DNA from: Myxococcota bacterium
Lineage (GTDB): Bacteria > Myxococcota_A > UBA796 > UBA2385
DNA: 64,000 nucleotides
NCBI GenBank assembly: GCA_023150805.1
Contig: JAKLKF010000025.1
Coordinates: 1-64,000, forward strand
Reading direction: 5' to 3'
Below, piece after piece: positions 57,259-64,000 of this stretch. The notes under the pieces are model-generated. The model was not told the origin of the DNA. It was given only the letters and a program-made list of their open reading frames with translations, and ran no database searches. The position numbers and the translations under genes were made by a program. Positions within the stretch are counted from its first letter, which is position 1; every line of letters begins with the position of its first letter.

Positions 57259-58980
57259 TCACCCCGTGACGGCCGGCGTGGGCTCCGGCCGTCTCCACAG
57301 CCGCCAGGTCAGCCAGGACAGCACGGCCACCAGCCAGATCGACCAGCCGGTCGACAGCGCCGTGTTGTACATGAACCGGTAGTACAGGGTCTCGTACAGG
57401 GCCGCGTGGGCGACGAAGCTGGTGACGAAGAACAGGCTGAGCAGCACGACGCCGCCGCGGGTCCGGGCGCGCCGGTGCAGGGCGAGCACCATCACGCTGG
57501 CGACGGCGAAGTAGTAGCCGACGGTCCCCAGCACCCCGAAGAACAGGGTGAAGCCGACGACGCCCGCAGCCTCGACGTCGTCGTCGGTGCGCGCCGCCAC
57601 GCCCAGCGCCATCCCGATCACCAGGGTCGCCAGCGCGTAGTACCAGGGCCGCACGTCGTGGAACCAGCCCTTGCGGGTGCGCTCGGAGACCTTGTCGTCC
57701 TTCTCGTAGACGGCGCCGCGGAAGATGAAGGGGAACTTCAGGCCCGTGCCGAAGCCCTGGAAGCGCTCGACGTTGTGCATCTCCATGTTGTCCTGGAAGC
57801 CCGTGTAGTTGCCCAGGCCTCGCGCCGGCAGGGCCCCGACCCCCAGCCCCAGCAGGCCGGTGACGACGGCGGCGGCGAAGAAGCGCCGGTAGGGCACGGG
57901 GACCCGGCGCTGCCGCGCGGTCTGGACCAGGCCCCGCACGAAGACACCGACGGCGAAGACGACGGGGAAGACGTTGAGCAGGGTCGCCAGCGCCATGAAG
58001 AAGCCGGCCAGCGCGTGCTTCTGGCGGCGCAGGGCCACCAGCCCCAGGGTCAGGGTCACCATCCACTGGTAGCGGAAGAAGGAGCTGCCGATGATCCCGA
58101 AGCGGTCGGCGGCGTTGGTGAAGAAGAACAGGGCGAAGACCAGCCCCACCTCCCAGCCGAAGCCCCAGGCGACCGCCGCGCCCATCAGGCACAGGGTCGC
58201 GATGTCGAGCATCGGCACCAGGGCGTGGGTGGCCTGGGTCAGCGGGATGCGGTCGGCGATGTAGCCGCCCACGACGCTGTGGAAGGGGGTGCCGTTGTAG
58301 CCCCGGTCCTCGAGCGCCCCCCGCAGGACCGACAGCCCGTTGCCGTCCTTGTACAGCTCCATGTCGGCCTCGAAGCGCGCCCAGCGCTCCGGGCTGAACT
58401 TGCCCTCGCACTGGTCCAGGGCGCGGATCTCGCCGGCGGTCTTCATCCGGTAGGTGCGCAGGTCGCGCACCGGCCGGTCGTCGGGGAACTGGCGGGTGCT
58501 CAGCGTGTCCAGCGCGCAGGCGTACAGGTCGGCGTAGTCCAGCTCGGCGTAGTAGCGGGGGCCGAGCAGGTAGTGGAAGGTGTCCCAGCGGTGGGCGTAC
58601 TGGCTCGCGTACAGGCCCTGGCGGGCGTAGAAGTAGTTCAGGCCGGCCACCAGCACGACCAGGACCAGGCCGCCGCGCGCCAGCTTGCGCAGGCCCGGTC
58701 CCAGGCCCTGCCGGCGGTGGGCCAGCAGCCCGAAGACCAGCGTGCCGACGGCGCCGAGCCCGGAGAGGGCCATCATCAGCGTGATGACGTCCTTGTGGGA
58801 CAGGCTGCCGTTGCGCCAGGGCAGGCGCGGCAGCGGCTGGGCCCGGGGGTCGAGCTCGAAGGTCGCGACCAGGGCCAGCACAGCCAGGAAGATGCTGCCG
58901 AAGAGCAGGCCCGCGAGCAGCGCGTCGCGCCGGGTCCCGCCGGCAGGCGCACCCGGGGAGGGAGGGTTCTCAGGGGTCAC
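57259..58980 (-). CDS. Polytopic membrane protein, 573 aa, unknown
   Basis: About twelve hydrophobic segments. Large extracytoplasmic loops carry YARQGLYASQYAHRWDTFHYLLGPRYY and, later, GYNGTPFHSVVGGYIADRIPLTQATHALVPMLDIATL. The overall layout (N-terminal pair, long lumenal loop, helix bundle) resembles GT-C-type lipid-linked glycosyltransferases or O-antigen ligase-like proteins, but no signature is certain. The GTG start overlaps the stop of the pseudo-peptidase gene by 11 bp, so both form one unit. Confidence 0.6.
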   Translation of the reverse strand: MTPENPPSPGAPAGGTRRDALLAGLLFGSIFLAVLALVATFELDPRAQPLPRLPWRNGSLSHKDVITLMMALSGLGAVGTLVFGLLAHRRQGLGPGLRKLARGGLVLVVLVAGLNYFYARQGLYASQYAHRWDTFHYLLGPRYYAELDYADLYACALDTLSTRQFPDDRPVRDLRTYRMKTAGEIRALDQCEGKFSPERWARFEADMELYKDGNGLSVLRGALEDRGYNGTPFHSVVGGYIADRIPLTQATHALVPMLDIATLCLMGAAVAWGFGWEVGLVFALFFFTNAADRFGIIGSSFFRYQWMVTLTLGLVALRRQKHALAGFFMALATLLNVFPVVFAVGVFVRGLVQTARQRRVPVPYRRFFAAAVVTGLLGLGVGALPARGLGNYTGFQDNMEMHNVERFQGFGTGLKFPFIFRGAVYEKDDKVSERTRKGWFHDVRPWYYALATLVIGMALGVAARTDDDVEAAGVVGFTLFFGVLGTVGYYFAVASVMVLALHRRARTRGGVVLLSLFFVTSFVAHAALYETLYYRFMYNTALSTGWSIWLVAVLSWLTWRLWRRPEPTPAVTG

Positions 58981-61102
58981 GGCGCCAGAAGCTCCGCGCG
59001 ACGGGGGGGCCGGTCTCGGTGCTCACCTCGAAGGTGACGACGCCCGCGCCCTGGGGCAGCTTCGTCAGGTCGTACAGCGACCAGGAGCGGGTCCAGGTGG
59101 GCGAGATGGTGCGCGTCCGGTCGTCGGTGACCTGGTCTCCGCGCAGGGTCCGCACCCGGGCCCGCCCGGAGGTCCACACCCAGGAGGTCTGCAGGCGCAC
59201 CTCCTCCTTGGTGCTGAAGACCAGGGCCGGCGGCTTGAGCCAGGTGTCCTCGTTCTCCTTCTCGTCCTCGCCCTGCTTGGGGTTCTTGCGCTGGATCAGC
59301 AGCTTCTCCACGCCCGAGCGGTTGACCGCCGCCTCGTAGGCCGCCTCGTCCGCGAGCAGCTCCTGGAAGACCCGGGCGTCGGCGTCCGCCTCGCTCCAGG
59401 CCAGCGCCCCGCCCTCGACCGGCGGCGGCGCGGCCGGCAGCGGGTAGGCCGCCTCGGCCTGGGCCAGGCTGTAGCGGGCCTCGGGCGGGAAGCCGGCGCG
59501 GTAGGGCTCGATCTCGGGCGGCAGCAGCGAGATCCCGGCCGCCGCGAGCTGGGCGCGGCGCGGCTCCTCGGACTCGATGAAGGCGACGATGTCGGCGTAG
59601 CGCTCGAAGTCGCCGCTCTGGGCCAGGTGGTACAGGTAGTCGCCCGTGAACGGCCGGCCGCCCGCGGTGCCCGCGCCCGGCTCGGTCGCGGCCTTGCGCA
59701 TCGCCGGGGAGAGGTACTCCTGCCACACCGGGTAGACGTGCCCCCGCGGCTCGACGTGCACGGTCCAGAAGTCCTGCAGCGAGGCGCCGACCCAGGCCTC
59801 CAGCTCCTGCCGCAGCGGGAAGGGCTGCTGGTACCGGCCGTACTTCAGCCACATCGCGGCCATGAAGGTGGTCAGGTCCTTGCCGTGGTGGCGCTGGATC
59901 CAGTCGTCCAGCAGCTTCACGATCAGCGGCGCCTTGAAGTAGTGCAGGTACTCGGTCGCCGACCCGGGGGCGTGGTGCTCCTCGGCCATCGGCAGGTCCT
60001 GCTCGGGCTTGTTCCGGCGGGTCTCGAAGTAGGTGCGGTAGAGGTCGTTCCACCGCGTCGAGCGCGGCGTGATGCCCGCCCCCTCGGTGGCGACCATCTC
60101 GATGTAGGAGGGCCAGCCCTCCATGAACCAGGAGTCCGCCTGGTCGCGGATCTTCATGCCCGAGGGGGCGTACTTGTTCATCGAGTGGCCCAGGCGGTGG
60201 GCCGCGAGCTGCCAGGCGCGCAGGTTGTTCTTGGGCTGCTCCATGCAGGTGCCGTTGGCCGAGGACCCGCCGTAGACCCGCCCGTTGTCGTGCTTGGGCG
60301 ACCAGATCAGCGCCAGGGGGAACTGTGGCTCGAAGCCCAGGGTGCCGTGGAACCAGGACATCAGGGCGAAGGAGTTGTCGATCAGCTCGCGCCGGGTGCC
60401 GTCGTCGAAGCCACCGAAGACGTAGGCGCGCATCTCCGAGCGCCCCAGGGGCTTGACCTCGCCCACGAAGGGGCCGACGCCGATGCAGGCGCCGGACAGC
60501 GAGGTGAGGACACGCTCGGGGCCGTACTGATCGTAGTACAGCCAGCCGTCCTGCTCGCGCAGGGCGCTGACGGCGGTCCACCCCTCGGGCGCCAGGAAGC
60601 GCGCGCGGGCGCCCCGCAGGCCGCCGGCGCCGTCGGGCACCAGGAAGACGCGCCCGTCGAACAGGGCGAACTCGTCCTGCACGATGCCCTGGTGCCCGTG
60701 GCGCCCGTCGCCGCCGGGGATCACGTCGTACTCGACCACCAGGGTCGCCTGGGGCTTGCCGTCCAGGTCCAGCGTCCGGCCGTTGCGGTCGTGGCCGACG
60801 CCGCGGCCCTCGGGCGTCGAGAAGCGCACGTTCTCGTACTTGAGCTCGGGGTCCACGCCCAGGGTGCGGAAGGACCACATGCTCTCGTCGAGATCGTCGT
60901 AGCGCATGGTCACGTGCATGCGCCCGGTCGAGGGATCCCGCAGGTCGGCCACCGCCGACACGCGGGGCCCCTTCGGCCCGTCGGACCAGGCGGGGATGTC
61001 GGCCCGCTCGGCCACAGCCGGAGCCACCACCTCGGTCGACGACGAGGGCGCCGGCGCGGGATCGCAGGAGAGCAGGGACAGGAGGAGGAGTGGACGGAGC
61101 AC
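58970..61102 (-). CDS. Lipoprotein with inactive M61-like peptidase domain, 710 aa
   Basis: Lipobox LSLLSC (Cys13) near the N-terminus, then a beta-rich N-terminal region typical of M1/M61 proteins. The metal-binding segment reads AAHRLGHSMNKYAPSG, with HRLGH at residues 302-306 where active members have HExxH: both His remain but the catalytic Glu is Arg. The third-ligand region DSWFMEGWPSYIEM keeps its Glu (328). The helical C-terminal half resembles the M61 domain, with DLPMAEEHH and FKAPLIVKLLDDWIQRHHG. Likely a pseudo-enzyme for binding, not cleavage. Coupled by 11-bp overlap to the polytopic membrane protein. GTG start at 61102. Confidence 0.8.
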   Translation of the reverse strand: MLRPLLLLSLLSCDPAPAPSSSTEVVAPAVAERADIPAWSDGPKGPRVSAVADLRDPSTGRMHVTMRYDDLDESMWSFRTLGVDPELKYENVRFSTPEGRGVGHDRNGRTLDLDGKPQATLVVEYDVIPGGDGRHGHQGIVQDEFALFDGRVFLVPDGAGGLRGARARFLAPEGWTAVSALREQDGWLYYDQYGPERVLTSLSGACIGVGPFVGEVKPLGRSEMRAYVFGGFDDGTRRELIDNSFALMSWFHGTLGFEPQFPLALIWSPKHDNGRVYGGSSANGTCMEQPKNNLRAWQLAAHRLGHSMNKYAPSGMKIRDQADSWFMEGWPSYIEMVATEGAGITPRSTRWNDLYRTYFETRRNKPEQDLPMAEEHHAPGSATEYLHYFKAPLIVKLLDDWIQRHHGKDLTTFMAAMWLKYGRYQQPFPLRQELEAWVGASLQDFWTVHVEPRGHVYPVWQEYLSPAMRKAATEPGAGTAGGRPFTGDYLYHLAQSGDFERYADIVAFIESEEPRRAQLAAAGISLLPPEIEPYRAGFPPEARYSLAQAEAAYPLPAAPPPVEGGALAWSEADADARVFQELLADEAAYEAAVNRSGVEKLLIQRKNPKQGEDEKENEDTWLKPPALVFSTKEEVRLQTSWVWTSGRARVRTLRGDQVTDDRTRTISPTWTRSWSLYDLTKLPQGAGVVTFEVSTETGPPVARSFWRRDP

Positions 61103-61161
61103 GGACAGGTCCCGGTGCGAGGGGTTCCCGTGTCGTTATCCGCCGGGGTCGCCGGCGTCTC

Positions 61162-61734
61162 TCACAGCTCCCCATCGACCGCCGCGAGCAGGGGCAGGCG
61201 CGAGAAGAGGCCGACCAGCGCGGCGGCCTCGCGCGGCCAGCGATCCAGGGGCTCGACCTCGGCGAGCATGCTGGCCACCATCGCCGCCGGCAGGAAGACC
61301 TGCGGGTGGCTGTCGGCCACGCCGACCAGCTCGCCCACCACGTCCTGCACCTTGACCCGGTCGTCGGGCTCCAGGAGCGGGGAGACCAGGGCGGCGCGCA
61401 CCGCGGCGGCGGCCCAGCCCACGACCGTCTCGGTCTCGGGCTCCTCGCCGTGGGCCAGCGTGTAGGCCAGCTCCACCAGGGCGTCGGTGTGCAGGCCGGT
61501 GAAGGCGCGGCTGCGCGCGTCGGCGCCGGCCTCCATCCAGGCCCGCGTGGCCGCCTGGAACGGCACCTCCAGCCCCAGGCCCGCCCGCGTCGCCCGCGGG
61601 ATCGCCGCCACCCGCGCGTACAGCTCGAGGTTGGCGGCCAGGTCGTCGGGCTCGGCCGCCGCGTCGGCCAGCAGGGCCGTGCCCGCGACCAGGCCGCGCG
61701 CGAGGTCCTCGCGAACCAGCGCGCCGCCGCTCAC
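61162..61734 (-). CDS. Helical protein of unknown function coupled to the DUF1015 gene, 190 aa
   Basis: All-alpha, Ala/Leu/Glu-rich with no signal or membrane segment (REDLARGLVAGTALLADAAAEPDDLAANLELYARVAAIP, RVKVQDVVGELVGVADSHPQVFLPAAMVASML). The GTG start overlaps the DUF1015 stop (GTGA), so a shared role with that protein is likely. No family recognised. Confidence 0.6.
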   Translation of the reverse strand: MSGGALVREDLARGLVAGTALLADAAAEPDDLAANLELYARVAAIPRATRAGLGLEVPFQAATRAWMEAGADARSRAFTGLHTDALVELAYTLAHGEEPETETVVGWAAAAVRAALVSPLLEPDDRVKVQDVVGELVGVADSHPQVFLPAAMVASMLAEVEPLDRWPREAAALVGLFSRLPLLAAVDGEL

Positions 61735-62963
61735 CGCGGGCGGCCCTGCAGGGGGTGGACCACCACGCCGCCACGCAGCTTCGGCTCGAACCAGGTCGAC
61801 TTCGGCGGCATCAGCCGCCCCGCGTCCGCGACGGCGAAGAGCTGGTCCAGGCCGGTGGGGTGCAGGTGGAACGCGACGGCCGCCTCGCCGCGGTCGACGG
61901 CCTGCTGCAGCGCCTGGTGGCCGCGGATGCCGCCGACGAAGCTGATGCGCTGGTCGGTGCGCGGGTTCTCGATGCCCAGCAGCGGGCCGAGCACCCGGTC
62001 CTGGAGCACCGAGACGTCCAGGCAGCCCACCGGGTCGTCGGGAACCACGCCGGGCTTGGGGGACAGGCCCCACCAGCGACCGCCGCCCAGGTACATGGTG
62101 AACCGGCCGCGGCCCGCGGGCACCGGGTCCACGCCCGGCGTCAGCTCGAAGTGCTCGGAGAGCGCCGCCTGCAGCGACACCACGTCGTAGCGCCCCAGGT
62201 CGGCCACCAGGCGGTTGTAGGCCAGGATCTCGAGCTGGCTGTCGGGGAAGATCCCCGCCAGGAAGCGGTCGCTGTCGCCGGCCCCGCCCCGCGCGGCGCA
62301 GACGCGGCTGGCGGCCGCCGACCGGTGGTGGCCGTCGGCGACGTAGAGCGCCGGCACCTCGGCGAAGGCGGCGCGCAGCTCGGCGACCAGCGCCGGGTCG
62401 GAGACCACGTGCAGGGCGTGGACCACCCCGTCGTCGGTGACCACCTCCCAGGCCGGCGGCAGCGCGTGGGCCGCGGCCATGGCAAGCCGCAGGCGGGGGT
62501 GCTCGTCGCGCCAGGCCAGGAAGACCAGGCCCGTCTGGGCGTCGAGCGCCTCGATGTGGTCGACGCGATCCTGCTCCTTGTCGGGGCGGGTCAGCTCGTG
62601 CTTCTTGATGAGGTCGGCGTCGTACTCGGCGACCGAGCAGGCCGCCATCAGGCCGACCTGGGTGCGCCCGCGCCAGGTCTGGGCGTAGACGTAGAAGCAG
62701 GGGACCTCGTCCTGCACGACGAAGCCGCGCGCGCGGAAGTCGTCGAGGTTCTCGCGCGCCTTGGCGTAGGCCGCGGGAGCGTGCGGGTCGCTGCCCGCCG
62801 GCAGGTCGACCTCGGGGCGGGTGACCCGCAGGAAGCAGTAGGGGTTGCCCACCGTCAGGGCGCGCGCCTCGGCCTCGGAGACCACGTCGTAGGGGGGCGC
62901 GATGATGCGCGGGGCCAGCTCGTCCTTGGGGCGCAGGCCGCGGAAGGGTCGGACGTCGCTCAT
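61731..62963 (-). CDS. DUF1015 family protein, 410 aa
   Basis: The DUF1015 family is widespread but poorly characterised; links to ParB-like folds and to nucleotide- or serine-related kinase chemistry have been proposed but I treat these as uncertain. Family landmarks seen: VRPFRGLRP near the start, RIIAPPYDVVSEAEARAL, NPYCFLRVTRPE, YVYAQTWRGRTQVGLM, ALYVADGHHRSAAASRV (a strongly conserved DGHHR motif), YNRLVADL and SFVGG near 345. ATG start at 62963. Divergent from the gene at the right edge. Confidence 0.85.
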   Translation of the reverse strand: MSDVRPFRGLRPKDELAPRIIAPPYDVVSEAEARALTVGNPYCFLRVTRPEVDLPAGSDPHAPAAYAKARENLDDFRARGFVVQDEVPCFYVYAQTWRGRTQVGLMAACSVAEYDADLIKKHELTRPDKEQDRVDHIEALDAQTGLVFLAWRDEHPRLRLAMAAAHALPPAWEVVTDDGVVHALHVVSDPALVAELRAAFAEVPALYVADGHHRSAAASRVCAARGGAGDSDRFLAGIFPDSQLEILAYNRLVADLGRYDVVSLQAALSEHFELTPGVDPVPAGRGRFTMYLGGGRWWGLSPKPGVVPDDPVGCLDVSVLQDRVLGPLLGIENPRTDQRISFVGGIRGHQALQQAVDRGEAAVAFHLHPTGLDQLFAVADAGRLMPPKSTWFEPKLRGGVVVHPLQGRPR

Positions 62964-63078
62964 GTCGATCTCCAGCGTGCGAGAGGGGGGGGACGAAGGG
63001 CTAACCTGCCCGGTCGGGCGGCCGGCATCGCCACCGCGCCCGCCCCCGCGGTTAAGATGGGCCCCCCTCGGAGTTCCC
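62964..63078. promoter_or_regulatory. Divergent region between the DUF1015 gene and the right-edge gene
   Basis: About 115 bp with both promoters implied. A GGAG (63070-63073) lies about 5 bp before the ATG at 63079. Nothing else recognisable. Confidence 0.35.
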
Positions 63079-64000
63079 ATGGCGCAATTCGGCGACTTCA
63101 TCGCGCGGCTCTTCGGCGGCGGCACCCGCGGCCTCTCCGGCGACGCCGACCGCGTCCTGCTCGACGATCCCGAGCTGGAGTACTTCAACGCGCGGCTGCG
63201 CCGCCACGTGGCCGGCGACGACCTGGTCGAGGACCCCTCGGCCATCTGGCGGGGCGACGGAGAGGCGCGCAGCGGGCTCAAGGGGCACCTGGAGAGCTCG
63301 GAGTACACCGACGGCGTCGGCTTCACCGACGTCCTGGTGATCCTCTCCAGCGACGACTGGCACAACAGCCTGGAGCAGCTGCGCGAGCCGTGGTCCCAGC
63401 GCGCCGGGCAGGCGCTCTCGGCCCTGCTGTGGGGCCACTGCGAGGCGCACGATCTCCACCAGGTCTTCCCGCAGCGGCCCTTCGGCTTCCGCTTCATCGA
63501 GGACGGGGGCCACGAGATGGGCGGCGCCCGCATCGGCCTGGAGCCCGGCCAGTTCGTCACCGGCCTGCTGCCCAACATGTACACCGGGGCCGTGGCCGCC
63601 TCGCGGCCCGTGATCTCCGTGCTGCTCAACATCCCCGGCCAGTGGAACGGCTACCAGGAGGTCGGCCGCCTCTACAGCGACCAGGTCCAGTTCACGCTGG
63701 GCACCCACTGGTTGGACAACTTCAGCCACCCCGCCCTGCGGGCGCCTGCCCTGTACCGGCTGCAGCAGTACGCCGACGGCAGCTTCGTGCACATCGTGAA
63801 CCCCGATGGCAAGGAGCGCTTCCGGATCTCCAGCCACGAGACGCCCGAGGGCCCGGCGGTGCTCACGCTGTCCGGCGCCAGCGGCGCGCCCATCGCCCAC
63901 ATGGTGCTGGCCATCGTGGAGGAGACGGTCGCCCCCGCGGCGCAGCCCGCCGCGCCGGCCCCGGCCGCCAGCGCCGCCCCGGTCGTCGACGCCGCGCCGC
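63079..64000 (+). CDS. Unknown protein, 3' partial (307+ codons)
   Basis: An uninterrupted frame from ATG 63079 to the window end. N-terminus AQFGDFIARLFGGGTRGLSGDADRV, then a mixed alpha/beta domain (VGFTDVLVILSSDDWHNSLEQLREPW, PNMYTGAVAASRPVISVLLNIPGQWNGYQEVG, LYRLQQYADGSFVHIVNPDG). From about residue 285 an Ala/Pro-rich linker begins, implying another domain beyond the window. No signal peptide. The middle is strongly patterned and conserved-looking, but I recognise no family. Confidence 0.6.
   Translation, partial: MAQFGDFIARLFGGGTRGLSGDADRVLLDDPELEYFNARLRRHVAGDDLVEDPSAIWRGDGEARSGLKGHLESSEYTDGVGFTDVLVILSSDDWHNSLEQLREPWSQRAGQALSALLWGHCEAHDLHQVFPQRPFGFRFIEDGGHEMGGARIGLEPGQFVTGLLPNMYTGAVAASRPVISVLLNIPGQWNGYQEVGRLYSDQVQFTLGTHWLDNFSHPALRAPALYRLQQYADGSFVHIVNPDGKERFRISSHETPEGPAVLTLSGASGAPIAHMVLAIVEETVAPAAQPAAPAPAASAAPVVDAAP

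Overview
The window is very GC-rich, gene-dense bacterial chromosome. Almost every gap between genes is under 200 bp. No rRNA, tRNA, CRISPR array, insertion sequence, phage module or plasmid module could be recognised. GTG starts are common, and many co-directional genes overlap by 1 or 4 nt (TGATG, ATGA, GTGA), so much of the minus strand is organised as translationally coupled operons. A 1123-aa secreted protein with Asp/Cys-rich MopE-like repeats and a Cys + membrane helix + Arg-cluster tail (MYXO-CTERM-like), together with many short lipoproteins, points to Myxococcota or a close deltaproteobacterial relative. This assignment is inference from gene style, not from a marker gene.

Layout. 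1-7.7 kb: alanyl-tRNA editing protein (cut by the window edge), a sigma-70-family factor, an alpha/beta-hydrolase-like lipoprotein, an AlbA_2-domain protein coupled to a 77-aa protein, an orphan MalG-type permease, and a lipoprotein/outer-membrane pair. 7.8-10.8 kb: a deacetylase-like + hydrolase-like fusion and an AmpG-like MFS transporter. 10.8-13.8 kb: eutB-eutC-eutL. 13.9-20 kb: the MopE-like surface protein, class I fumarase and an unknown exported protein. 20-26.5 kb: comEC with no stop codon, a single-chain 5-oxoprolinase and a small lipoprotein. 26.6-35.9 kb: an anchored protein, enolase, a TPR protein with retropepsin-like folds, PlsB with a coupled membrane protein, a glycosyltransferase, and selD, which is itself a selenoprotein gene. 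36-40.4 kb: a Tat-exported sulfatase, then a lower-GC accessory block with an HELAH protein, a small unknown protein and four tiny exported proteins. 40.4-49.8 kb: a hydrolase, fructose-1,6-bisphosphatase, a hybrid histidine kinase, a lipoprotein, a radical SAM/TPR protein and a GT39-like membrane protein. 49.8-52.4 kb: hutI, tatA, a helical-repeat protein and a 63-aa membrane peptide. 52.4-57.2 kb: five small anchored proteins flanking a HEAT-repeat lipoprotein. 57.3-64 kb: a polytopic membrane protein, a pseudo-M61 peptidase lipoprotein, a DUF1015 protein with a coupled partner, and an unknown gene cut by the right edge.

How the genes fit together. Central carbon metabolism is represented by fumA, eno and fbp. 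Ethanolamine cleavage is represented by eutBC with the shell protein EutL. Other themes are phospholipid synthesis (plsB), histidine and 5-oxoproline breakdown (hutI, oxoprolinase), Tat export (tatA and a Tat-signal sulfatase) and selenium metabolism. The best-supported unusual observation is the in-frame UGA at the catalytic position of SelD, followed by a SECIS-like hairpin. The best candidates for undescribed systems are the five-protein/HEAT-lipoprotein cluster at 52.4-57.2 kb and the lower-GC block at 37.5-40.4 kb.
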